Below the pieces are notes generated by a model that worked only from the letters and a program-made list of their open reading frames with translations, was not told where the DNA came from and did no database searches. Below are positions 1 to 6,150 of a stretch of 7,327 bases of DNA, in pieces. Numbering within the stretch: the stretch's first letter is position 1; every line of letters begins with the position of its first letter. The stretch is taken from positions 1 through 7,327 of the forward strand of contig JBOGIQ010000310.1 of the NCBI GenBank assembly GCA_050742535.1, given 5' to 3'. The DNA comes from Gp6-AA40 sp050742535. GTDB lineage: Bacteria > Acidobacteriota > Vicinamibacteria > Vicinamibacterales > UBA2999. The translations under genes and the position numbers were made by a program.

Positions 1-589
1 GTCCGAAGCTGCGCGTGAGGAAGTCCCTGTTGATCGCCTCCCGCATCACGTAGATGCCGCTGTCGATCCCGTTGATCGTGACGTGGGCATGAGCGGTCAT
101 CGGCGCGGCGATGCCCGCGCGGCGATACACCTCGTAGGTCAGGTGTTCGCCGACGAGACCGGTGTCCTGCCGTCCGTCCTTCAGGATGATCTTTTCCAGA
201 CCGTGGAGTTCCTGTCCCTCGACGAAGTCGTCGAACTTCACGCTCAGCGTCGGCTTGCCTTCGAGTGGCACGAAGGGATTGAAGGTGCCGCCCGCCTGCC
301 GTACGCCAACGTCCTTGAGGACGATGCCATCGAAGGTCAAGGTGCTGCGCACCCGCTCGGACGTCCGATTCAGGATCGTGCGCGCGTCCTCGGGCGCGAT
401 CACGATCTCGATGCGGTGCAGGATGCTGGTGTCGAACACGCGCGCCACCGCCGCCGTCACGCGCTCCCGCCGCGCGTCCGCCTGCGCCGCTGCCGTCTGG
501 GTGTGAAGAGGCGCGTTCAGCCATGAGCAGACGAGCGCAACCGCCGCCGAAGCGGTCACAGCCAGCGCGCGGCGCCGTCGGGATTTCAC
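1..589 (-). CDS. CotH-family protein (secreted), N-terminal part, runs off left edge
   Basis: Reading the minus strand from a GTG at 589 gives 196 codons with no stop to the window edge. Residues 1-35 look like a Sec signal peptide: a basic n-region (KSRRRR), a hydrophobic core (ALAVTASAAVALVCSWL), then an Ala/Gln-rich stretch, so the protein should be exported. The rest has the hallmarks of the CotH kinase family N-terminal half: VFDTSILHRIEIVI (51-64), a GKPTLSVKFDDFVEG segment (111-125), GLVGEHLTYEVYRRAGI (144-160) and NGIDSGIYVMREAINRDFL (173-191). CotH proteins are atypical protein kinases in spore formers and some pathogens; the role of secreted homologues in non-spore-formers is largely unknown. 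The kinase catalytic residues lie in the missing C-terminal part, so activity cannot be judged. The GTG start is chosen because it directly precedes the basic n-region. No clear Shine-Dalgarno is visible; a weak TATGCT box lies about 8 bp upstream, which could mean a nearly leaderless transcript. It diverges from the RidA gene, with 56 bp between starts. Confidence 0.8.
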   Translation of the reverse strand, partial: MKSRRRRALAVTASAAVALVCSWLNAPLHTQTAAAQADARRERVTAAVARVFDTSILHRIEIVIAPEDARTILNRTSERVRSTLTFDGIVLKDVGVRQAGGTFNPFVPLEGKPTLSVKFDDFVEGQELHGLEKIILKDGRQDTGLVGEHLTYEVYRRAGIAAPMTAHAHVTINGIDSGIYVMREAINRDFLTRSFG

Positions 590-645
590 GATGCCGGAGC
601 ATAGCACTCGCTGGCGTTCGTTCGTCGAATCGAGGATGCTGGCGC

Positions 646-1128
646 ATGCCAACCGCCGAAGAGCGCCTCGCAGGTCTCGGGCTCGCGCTGCCGGAGCCGT
701 TGAAGCTCCCGCCGGGTGCGACACTGCCATTCCCGTGGGTTCGTGTCGTCGGTTCCCGCGTCCTCATCTCCGGCCACGGCCCGACAACCCCGGACGGAAC
801 TATCGCGGAACCTCTCGGGAAGGTCGGCGCCGAGGTGACGGAGGAACAGGCTTACATCGCTGCGAAGCTCACCGGTCTCGCGATTCTCGGAAGCCTGAAG
901 CGCGAGCTCGGAAGCCTGGAGCGGATCGCGTGCTGGACGCGTGTGTTCGGAATGGTCAATTCCGCACCCGGCTTCGCTCGCCAGCCTGCCGTGATCAACG
1001 GGTTCACGGACCTCATCGTCAACGTCTTCGGACGCGAGCGCGGCGCGCACGCGCGCAGTGCCGTCGGCATGGCCGAACTGCCGTTTGGCATCCCCGTGGA
1101 AATCGAGGGTGAGGTCGAGATCACATAG
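646..1128 (+). CDS. RidA/YjgF/YER057c/UK114 family protein
   Basis: This 160-residue protein has the RidA fold signature: WVRVVGSRVLISGHGPTTPDG near 31-51 (first strands, typical xxLxxSGxxP), EEQAYIAAKLTGLAILGSLKRELGSLERI (67-94) for the long helix, and ARSAVGMAELPFGIPVEIEGEVEI (136-159) at the C-terminus. Arg137 aligns with the Arg that binds the substrate carboxylate in true RidA enamine/imine deaminases, and a Glu in the VEIE segment is also kept. Classical RidA is about 128 residues; this longer form, with a roughly 25-residue N-terminal extension, matches the RidA-like subgroup often found outside ilv operons. Deaminase activity is therefore plausible but its substrate is unknown. ATG at 646 is preferred because family similarity begins there; GAGG at 632-635 lies 10 nt upstream, a slightly long spacing. 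An open frame continues upstream but would run into the divergent CotH gene. It does not obviously belong to the sugar-acid locus. Confidence 0.88.
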   Translation: MPTAEERLAGLGLALPEPLKLPPGATLPFPWVRVVGSRVLISGHGPTTPDGTIAEPLGKVGAEVTEEQAYIAAKLTGLAILGSLKRELGSLERIACWTRVFGMVNSAPGFARQPAVINGFTDLIVNVFGRERGAHARSAVGMAELPFGIPVEIEGEVEIT

Positions 1129-1136
1129 GGTGCGAG

Positions 1137-1518
1137 GTGGCCGCTGGTCGGTGCGAGCGGGCGCCGCCGGGCAAACTGAACGGTACTGTTGTCGACACCT
1201 CGGACAATGTGATGCCCGGGGTGTCGATCGCACTTGCGCGGGCCTGAAAGCCGTTCAACCGTCACCAATCGTGAGGGCGCGTTCGCATTTACCGCGTTGC
1301 CGTCCGGCGATTACGAACTTCGCGCCTCGCTTGAAGGTGTCTCGACGATCGTGCAGAAGATCACGGTTTCCGAAACCACGAATCCTTTGAAGATCCGCAT
1401 GCGCGTGGCACCACGCGGTTCAGATGTCGAGATCATCTTTATCGCGACCGGCCAGACATCGCACACACTGACCGATCTGGCGCCGCGTCTTGGCACCGAC
1501 CGGCGAAGCCCCCCTTGA
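1137..1518 (+). pseudogene. Frameshifted carboxypeptidase-regulatory-like domain (TonB-receptor-type N-terminal remnant)
   Basis: Two reading frames together spell one carboxypeptidase-regulatory-like/CnaB-type domain. The first frame gives GKLNGTVVDTSDNVMPGVSI (1170-1229) and meets TGA at 1245. The frame one base on gives STVTNREGAFAFTALPSGDY and then ELRASLEGVSTIVQKITVS to about 1374. This is the usual pattern G-T-V-x-D...PGV-x-V, T-x-x-x-G-x-F-x-F-x-x-L-P-x-G-x-Y found at the start of many Acidobacteriota TonB-dependent receptors. Dropping one G from the GGG at 1240-1242 would restore a single frame. There is no signal peptide. The only start available before the domain in the first frame is a GTG at 1137, with AGGG 6 nt upstream. 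After the domain the frame runs to TGA at 1516-1518 with no receptor plug or barrel. I read it as a decayed, truncated fragment. A small standalone domain protein broken by one indel, or a sequencing error, is possible. Confidence 0.6.
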
Positions 1519-1588
1519 ACCGTCCAGGCGCAGCCTCTTCGCACCGACCCGGCGCAGCCTCCTTGCACCGACCCGGCGGAGCCAGCTA
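1493..1588. repeat. Four 24-bp tandem units downstream of manD
   Basis: Four consecutive 24-bp units start at 1493, 1517, 1541 and 1565. The consensus core is ACCGACCCGGCGCAGCC followed by a pyrimidine-rich tail (CCTT or CTTC). Units 3 and 4 are nearly identical until their last bases; units 1 and 2 carry several substitutions. A weaker copy (about 16 of 24 positions) may precede them at 1469-1492. As 24 is a multiple of three, any reading frame through them gives an 8-residue repeat (APTRRSLL-like on the plus strand, RRVGAKRL-like on the minus strand), but I see no gene using it. The last unit contains the manD stop codon (TAG, read at 1588-1586), so the array is the immediate 3' flank of the operon. 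No T-run terminator is visible. Confidence 0.75.
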
Positions 1589-2791
1589 CCAATCATGCAT
1601 CGTCCCATCGAGCAGGCGCGCAACCGGCAGATACGCGGGCTGAGACGGGAACGTCGCGGCCAGCGCCTCGTCGATGTCCACGCCCAGGCCCGGTTTGTCG
1701 CCGGGGTGCATCACGCCGTCGGCAAACCTGTAGGCGTGCGGGAACACGCGATCGGTCTCCGACGTGTGCGGCATGTATTCCTGGATGCCGAAGTTGTGGA
1801 CGCTCAGATCGAAATGCAGCGCGGCCGCCATGCACACCGGACTCAGATCAGTCGCCCCGTGCGAACCGGTCCGGACCTGATACAGCTCGGCCAGGCTGGC
1901 GATCTTTTTGAGATGACTGATCCCGCCGGCGTGCACCACGGTCGTCCGGATGTAATCGATCAACTGTTCCTGAATGAGCTGCCGGCAGTCGTGGATGGAG
2001 TTGAACACCTCTCCAACCGCGAGCGGAGTCGTCGTGTGCTGCCGGATCAGCCGGAAGCTCTCGGGGTTGTCCGCGACGGTCGGGTCCTCCATCCAGAACA
2101 GCCGATGCGGCTCGAGGTCATGCCCCAGACGGGCGGCTTCGATCGGCCGCAGCCGGTGATGCACGTCGTGCAGCAGGTGGACGTCGAAGCCAAGCTCGCG
2201 GCGAAGCCGCTCGAACAGCGGCGTCACGCAGCTCAGATAACGCTCGCTGCTCCATGCCGTCTCGGAGATCGGCCCGCGCTGAGCGGGTTCGTAGGCCAGG
2301 CCGGACGAAACGCCGTAGACCTTCTCCATGCCGGGCACACCGCACTGCACGCGCACCGCGCGGTAGCCCATCGCCACGAAGCCGCCCGCGGCTTCAACCG
2401 CGTTGTCGATCGTCTCGCCGTTGGCGTGCCCGTACACGAGGACGGCTTCGCGCGACGCACCGCCAAGCAGCTGATAGACCGGCGCGTTCAGCAGCTTGCC
2501 TTTGATATCCCACAGCGCCGTATCCACCGCGCCAATCGCGGCCATCGTCACTGGACCACGCCGCCAGTACGCGCCCTTGTAGAGGAACTGCCAGATGTCT
2601 TCGATGCGGCGCGCATCGCGTCCTTCGAGCAGCGGCAGCAGATGATCGCGAAGATAGCTGGCGACGGCCGTTTCCCGGCCATTCAGCGTTGCGTCGCCTA
2701 GCCCGTAAACGCCGTCGGCCGTCTCGAGCTTGAGCGTGACGAAGTTCCGCCCCGGGCTGCAGACGATGACTTTCCCGCCCGTTATCTTCAC
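1586..2791 (-). CDS. manD: D-mannonate dehydratase, enolase superfamily (ManD/RspA type)
   Basis: This 401-residue enzyme should convert D-mannonate to 2-keto-3-deoxy-D-gluconate (EC 4.2.1.8). The sequence follows the ManD subgroup closely from KVIVCSPGRNFVTLKLET (7-24) to LPVARLLDGTMHDW at the C-terminus. Visible active-site residues are Arg147 and Tyr159 (general-base pair in characterised ManDs), Asp209 and His211 in HDVHH, Glu235 in WMEDPT, Glu261 in VGEVFNS and His311 in SHGATD. Asp209, Glu235 and Glu261 are the Mg ligands. The start is set at GTG 2791 rather than an ATG at 2833. GTG matches the family's usual M-K-I-T beginning and has GGGGAGG 4 nt upstream, while the ATG would add 14 unusual residues overlapping kdgK. 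It is the last gene of eda-kdgK-manD, with a 17-bp gap after the kdgK stop. Ala313 sits where many relatives have Pro (HGPTD), a position I recall being linked to catalytic efficiency. Some ManD members prefer D-gluconate or are nearly inactive, so the substrate is not certain. Confidence 0.93.
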   Translation of the reverse strand: MKITGGKVIVCSPGRNFVTLKLETADGVYGLGDATLNGRETAVASYLRDHLLPLLEGRDARRIEDIWQFLYKGAYWRRGPVTMAAIGAVDTALWDIKGKLLNAPVYQLLGGASREAVLVYGHANGETIDNAVEAAGGFVAMGYRAVRVQCGVPGMEKVYGVSSGLAYEPAQRGPISETAWSSERYLSCVTPLFERLRRELGFDVHLLHDVHHRLRPIEAARLGHDLEPHRLFWMEDPTVADNPESFRLIRQHTTTPLAVGEVFNSIHDCRQLIQEQLIDYIRTTVVHAGGISHLKKIASLAELYQVRTGSHGATDLSPVCMAAALHFDLSVHNFGIQEYMPHTSETDRVFPHAYRFADGVMHPGDKPGLGVDIDEALAATFPSQPAYLPVARLLDGTMHDW

Positions 2792-2795
2792 GATG

Positions 2796-2802
2796 CCTCC
2801 CC
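2796..2802 (-). promoter_or_regulatory. Ribosome binding site of manD (decides the GTG start)
   Basis: The minus strand reads GGGGAGG, then CATC, then GTG. This strong Shine-Dalgarno lies between the kdgK stop (TAG at 2810-2808) and the GTG at 2791. It fixes the short manD start and shows that manD is translated independently within the operon. Confidence 0.75.
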
Positions 2803-2807
2803 AGGCA

Positions 2808-3830
2808 CTAACGCTGGACTCTGCCAGAGGCATCGCCGCCAGCCAGGCGATCCACCTCGTCGACGCTGACGCGATTGCAGTCGCCGGGAATCGTGTGCTT
2901 CAGGGCGCCCGCCGCCACCGCGAAACGAAGCGCATCCTGCGGCTCGCGCCCGGTGAGCAGCGCGTAGATGATCCCCGCCGCAAAGGCATCGCCGGCGCCA
3001 ATGCGATCGACGATGCGAACGTTGTAGCGCGGACCCTGCAACACGTCACCCAGCTGCGTGCCGCCCAGCACCGCGCTCCAGCCGTTGTCGCTCGCCGAGC
3101 TGCTCTCACGCAGCGTGATGGCAACCAGCTCGGGTCCGAGCTCGCAGACCCGTGAGATGACGTCGCGGTATGCCGCAGGATTGACACGTCCGGTCTTGAC
3201 GTCGATTCCCGATACATGAAACCCGAGCGAGGTCTGAAGATCTTCCTCGTTTGCGAACACGACGTCGACGTTCTTCATCACCGGGCGGAGCGTCGCCTGC
3301 GCCTCCGCTTCGGACCAGAGCTTTCGCCGGTAGTTCAGGTCGAGACTGGTCCGGATGCCGGCCGCACGTGCGGCGGCGAGAGCCTCAGCGACCGAGCGGG
3401 CCGGTCCCTCACCGAGTGCGGCGGTGACGCCCGACACGTGAAACCACGCCGCGGCGCGGAGGACCTGGCTCCAGTCGATGGCCCCTGGTTTGATCTCGCT
3501 GCTTGCCGAATGCGCGCGGTCGTAGACCACCAACGACGGACGCTGACCCGCGCCGGTTTCGGCGAAGTAGATGCCGAGACGATCGCCGCCGCGGAGGATC
3601 GCGTCCGTCCGGACGCCTTCTGCTCGAAGGGCGCGGATCGCCGCATCGCCCACCGCGTGCGGGGGAACGCGGGTGACGAACACGCTTTCAAACCCCCACT
3701 GCGCCAGGCTGACCGCGACGTTCGCCTCTGCGCCGCCGAAGGTCGCTGAGAGCGTGGATGATTGGAGCAGCCGCTCCGCGCCCGGCGGGCTGAGCCGCAG
3801 CAGGATCTCGCCGAACGTGACCACCCTCAT
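2808..3830 (-). CDS. kdgK: 2-keto-3-deoxygluconate kinase, PfkB/ribokinase family
   Basis: This 340-residue PfkB sugar kinase should phosphorylate 2-keto-3-deoxygluconate to KDPG with ATP (EC 2.7.1.45). The N-terminus, MRVVTFGEILLRLSPPGAERLLQSS, and FGGAEANVAVSLAQWGF (31-47) form the first PfkB signature and sugar-binding region, typical of KdgK. SLDLNYRRKLWS (162-173) is the usual D-x-N-x-R segment. The second signature, DRIGAGDAFAAGIIYALL (275-292), carries the catalytic base Asp281 and the GAGD anion hole. The length is close to the usual 310-345. ATG 3830 overlaps the eda stop as ATGA, which indicates translational coupling; accordingly no Shine-Dalgarno stands out. Longer upstream readings lie inside eda and lack homology. 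Its position between KDPG aldolase and mannonate dehydratase supports KDG as the substrate. Fructokinase or another PfkB activity is the main alternative but less likely in this setting. Confidence 0.92.
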   Translation of the reverse strand: MRVVTFGEILLRLSPPGAERLLQSSTLSATFGGAEANVAVSLAQWGFESVFVTRVPPHAVGDAAIRALRAEGVRTDAILRGGDRLGIYFAETGAGQRPSLVVYDRAHSASSEIKPGAIDWSQVLRAAAWFHVSGVTAALGEGPARSVAEALAAARAAGIRTSLDLNYRRKLWSEAEAQATLRPVMKNVDVVFANEEDLQTSLGFHVSGIDVKTGRVNPAAYRDVISRVCELGPELVAITLRESSSASDNGWSAVLGGTQLGDVLQGPRYNVRIVDRIGAGDAFAAGIIYALLTGREPQDALRFAVAAGALKHTIPGDCNRVSVDEVDRLAGGDASGRVQR

Positions 3831-4501
3831 GGCTGCGTGACTGGCGTGGAGTCCGGCTCTAGCCGGATTGCCTGAATGTTGGCCAATAACTGTTCGGCCC
3901 TCCGGGTAATCTCCGCGAAATCTCCGGCCTTCACGGCCGCTCCATCGACGAGCGCGCTGCCCACGCCGACGGCCACGGCCCCGGCGCGCAGCCAGTCGGC
4001 GGCGTTGTCGATCGACACGCCGCCGGTCGGCATCAGCTTGACGTGCGGCAGTGGCGCGCGGACGTCCTTGATGAACGCCGGTCCCAGCGATGTGGATGGA
4101 AAGACCTTGACGATATCCGCGCCCGCGTCCCAGGCGTTGACGATTTCCGTCGGGGTGAAACATCCCGGCATGGCCGCCACGCCGCGACTATGACAGGCCT
4201 CGATGACCTCGCGTCTGAACACCGGACCGACGACGAACTTCGCGCCGGCGCGGATGACGTCGCATGCGGTGCCCTTGTCGAGGACCGTTCCCGCGCCGAT
4301 CAGCACGTCCTCGCGCGACTCTCGCGCGAGCTGCCCGATCAACTCGATCGCCCGCGGCACGGTCATCGTCACCTCGAACACGCGCACGCCGCCGGCCGCC
4401 AGCGCATCGATGACCGCACGAAGCTTGTCCGCCTCCGCAAGACGGATCACCGCCACGATGCGCTCGCGCTCGATGCGCGCGACGACGTCGGCTCGCTGCA
4501 T
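3827..4501 (-). CDS. eda: 2-dehydro-3-deoxyphosphogluconate (KDPG) aldolase
   Basis: This 224-residue class I aldolase should split KDPG into pyruvate and glyceraldehyde-3-phosphate (EC 4.1.2.14), the last step of the Entner-Doudoroff and hexuronate routes. Motifs in order are RIVAVIR (14-20), FEVTMTVPRA with the conserved Glu43, IGAGTVLD (68-75), FVVGPVF (89-95), MPGCFTPTEI (111-120), ADIVKVFPS with Schiff-base Lys132, and LMPTGGVS (156-163) for phosphate binding. E. coli Eda is 213 residues, so the length is normal. ATG 4501 is taken as the start because family similarity begins just after it (MQRADVVARIERERIVAVIR). An open frame extends upstream to 4903 but is low-complexity translation of the intergenic inverted repeat. 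No good Shine-Dalgarno is visible. It is the first gene of the operon, coupled to kdgK by a 4-bp overlap. A 6-phosphogalactonate (DgoA-type) or hydroxy-ketoglutarate aldolase role is possible, but the neighbours favour KDPG. Confidence 0.93.
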   Translation of the reverse strand: MQRADVVARIERERIVAVIRLAEADKLRAVIDALAAGGVRVFEVTMTVPRAIELIGQLARESREDVLIGAGTVLDKGTACDVIRAGAKFVVGPVFRREVIEACHSRGVAAMPGCFTPTEIVNAWDAGADIVKVFPSTSLGPAFIKDVRAPLPHVKLMPTGGVSIDNAADWLRAGAVAVGVGSALVDGAAVKAGDFAEITRRAEQLLANIQAIRLEPDSTPVTQP

Positions 4502-4534
4502 GGGTGAATGATGGTAACCCGAGGTAACGGAGGG

Positions 4535-4765
4535 GACGGAGGGAACGGTCTCACAGGAGAAACGAAGGAACGGAGACGAACGGAGAGCGGTTCGATTGGT
4601 CGGCGCGCAAAGCGCGCCGACGGCCGTGATGTGCGCGGGCACAGATACAAGCCGCCGATCGCACCAGTGTGGCTTGTATCTGCGCCCGCGTACATTACGG
4701 CAAGCCGCCTTCGGCGGCCAATCGAACCGCCCTTCGTGGTCTTCGTGCCCTTCGTGCCCTCCGTC
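4535..4765. repeat. Large inverted-repeat element with nested hairpins (MITE/REPIN-like), in the divergent eda/transporter intergenic region
   Basis: Positions 4535-4653 and 4671-4765 are imperfect inverted copies around a 17-bp centre (4654-4670). The ends are an exact 9-bp pair, GACGGAGGG at 4535-4543 and its complement at 4757-4765. Next inward are purine-rich tracts; on the right they are four 9-bp CCCTTCGTG-like units (4730-4765). Then comes an exact 12-bp pair, CGGTTCGATTGG at 4588-4599 with 4718-4729. Each arm has its own hairpin: left 9-bp stem TCGGCGCGC with an AAA loop (4600-4620), right 6-bp stem GCCGCC with a TTC loop (4704-4718). Innermost, 4629-4653 pairs with 4671-4695 at about 23 of 25 positions, including exact CAGATACAAGCC. 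No transposase or credible ORF is inside. It could be a non-autonomous mobile element, a REPIN-type repeat or a cruciform-forming control region. Only 33 bp separate it from the eda start and 43 bp from the transporter start, so the promoters of both units lie within or right beside it. Confidence 0.72.
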
Positions 4766-4808
4766 AATCTCCGCGCCCTCCAGACCTGGCATACGATACG
4801 GAACCCCG

Positions 4809-6146
4809 ATGAACGGCGTAACGGTTGGCGCATCGACGGCGGCGAGGATCGGCCGGTACCGATGGTGGATCTGCGCCCTGCTCTTCTTCGCCTCGGCGAT
4901 CAACTACATCGATCGGCAGGTCGTCGGCATTCTCAAGCCGACACTGCAGCAGCAGTTCGCCTGGAGCGAGGTGGACTACGGCTACATCGTGATGGCGTTT
5001 CAGATCGCGTACGCCATCGGCCTCGTGTCGGCCGGCAGGCTGATCGATCGCATCGGCACGCGGCGCGGATTCGCGCTGGCGGTGACGATCTGGAGTCTCG
5101 CGGCGATGGCGCACGCGGCGGTCCTCGTCTACGGACCCGGTATCGCGGTGCTCCTCGGCGCCGGCGGCCTGGCGGTGAGCGCCTCCGTGGCCGGGTTCAT
5201 TGCCGCGCGCTTTGCGCTCGGCCTTGGCGAGGCGGCGAACTTCCCCGCCGGGATCAAGGCCATCGCCGAATGGTTCCCGCGAAAGGAGCGCGCGTTTGCG
5301 GCGGGGCTCTTCAACGCCGGCACCAACGTCGGCGCGCTGACGGCGCCGCTGGCCGTTCCGTGGCTGACGTTGAGCTTCGGGTGGCCGTGGGCGTTTCTCG
5401 CCACCGGCGGGATCGGTTTCGTCTGGCTTGCCTTCTGGTGGCAGTCATATCGATCGCCCGCGGTGCATCCAGGCGTCACGGCCGCCGAACTGGCGCACAT
5501 CCACAGCGACGCCGAGCCTGTCCACACGCCTGTACCGTGGCGAGCCGTCGTGATGCAGCGCCAGACGCTGGCGTTTGCTGCGGGCAAGTTCATCACCGAC
5601 CCGGTCTGGTGGGTGTATCTGTTCTGGATCCCGGATTTCCTGAACCGGAATCACGGGCTCGATCTGTCAACTCTCGGCCCGCCACTGGTGACGATCTTTC
5701 TCGCCGCTGATGCCGGCAGCATCGCCGGTGGATGGCTGTCGTCGTTCCTCATCGCCCGCGGCTGGAGCGTCAACCGCGCGCGGAAGACAACGATGCTGCT
5801 GTGCGCGCTCGCGGTGACACCGATCATCTTTGCCGCGCGGACGACCGATCTCTGGACAGCCGTCGCCCTGATCTCCCTCGCGGCCGCGGCGCATCAGGGA
5901 TGGTCCTCGAACCTCTACACGCTGACGTCGGACATGTTTCCGCGGCAGGCAATCGGATCCGTCGTCGGGTTCGGTGGAATGGCGGGCGCGGTTGCCGGAA
6001 TCTTCGTCAGCGCAGTCGTGGCGCGGATCCTGGAGCTGACCGGCAGTTACGTAACGATCTTCGCGATTGCGTCGGTCGCGTATCTCTTCGCGCTCGCGGT
6101 CATTCACGCGCTCGTACCGCGCCTCGATGCCGCGAGGATCAGATAG
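4809..6146 (+). CDS. MFS transporter, hexuronate/anion:cation symporter (ExuT-like) family
   Basis: This 445-residue inner-membrane protein has a regular 12-helix MFS layout, beginning with WWICALLFFASAINYIDRQ (19-37). That INY-x-DRQ segment is typical of the ACS family (ExuT, GudP, and DgoT sugar-acid symporters). GRLIDRIGTRRG (76-87) is the loop 2-3 MFS motif A. GLGEAANFPAGIKAIAEWFPRKER (138-161) and HQGWSSNLYTLTSDMFPR (362-379) are strongly ACS-like. Expected function is proton-coupled uptake of a hexuronate or aldonate such as glucuronate, galacturonate or gluconate; the exact substrate cannot be read from the sequence. ATG 4809 is chosen because it lies just before the first basic region and helix. 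Upstream codons are translation of the inverted repeat. GGA about 8 nt upstream is a weak ribosome site. It is divergent from eda-kdgK-manD, which supports a joint role. Its stop converges on the SDR gene across a 9-bp tandem repeat. Confidence 0.9.
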   Translation: MNGVTVGASTAARIGRYRWWICALLFFASAINYIDRQVVGILKPTLQQQFAWSEVDYGYIVMAFQIAYAIGLVSAGRLIDRIGTRRGFALAVTIWSLAAMAHAAVLVYGPGIAVLLGAGGLAVSASVAGFIAARFALGLGEAANFPAGIKAIAEWFPRKERAFAAGLFNAGTNVGALTAPLAVPWLTLSFGWPWAFLATGGIGFVWLAFWWQSYRSPAVHPGVTAAELAHIHSDAEPVHTPVPWRAVVMQRQTLAFAAGKFITDPVWWVYLFWIPDFLNRNHGLDLSTLGPPLVTIFLAADAGSIAGGWLSSFLIARGWSVNRARKTTMLLCALAVTPIIFAARTTDLWTAVALISLAAAAHQGWSSNLYTLTSDMFPRQAIGSVVGFGGMAGAVAGIFVSAVVARILELTGSYVTIFAIASVAYLFALAVIHALVPRLDAARIR

Positions 6147-6150
6147 GTTA

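Noticed and set aside
1239..1247. Programmed frameshift at GGG before TGA
   Set aside because: No slippery heptamer or convincing stimulatory structure is seen, and the gene has no receptor body downstream, so decay is the simpler reading.
1490..2701. A 403-codon open frame on the plus strand antisense to manD
   Set aside because: It is the mirror of a highly conserved ManD gene with GC-rich codon bias; the protein is His/Arg/Val-rich with no recognisable fold, and it begins inside the 24-bp repeat.
4513..4528. Two GGTAAC copies 10 bp apart just upstream of eda, as an operator
   Set aside because: A single pair of 6-mers is weak; it may be chance or the edge of the repeat element.
4640..4703. 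Minus-strand promoter within the element (TTGCCG, 19 bp, TACAAG)
   Set aside because: Only four of six matches at each box and non-optimal spacing in GC-rich DNA; not strong enough to list as a feature.
4502..4903. N-terminal extension of KDPG aldolase to 4903
   Set aside because: The added 134 residues are low-complexity repeat translation and run into the divergent transporter gene; the family's N-terminus begins at 4501.
4508..5710. A 400-codon plus-strand frame from the intergenic element into the transporter
   Set aside because: The Arg-rich product overlaps the transporter in another frame; its first part is only translation of the inverted repeat.
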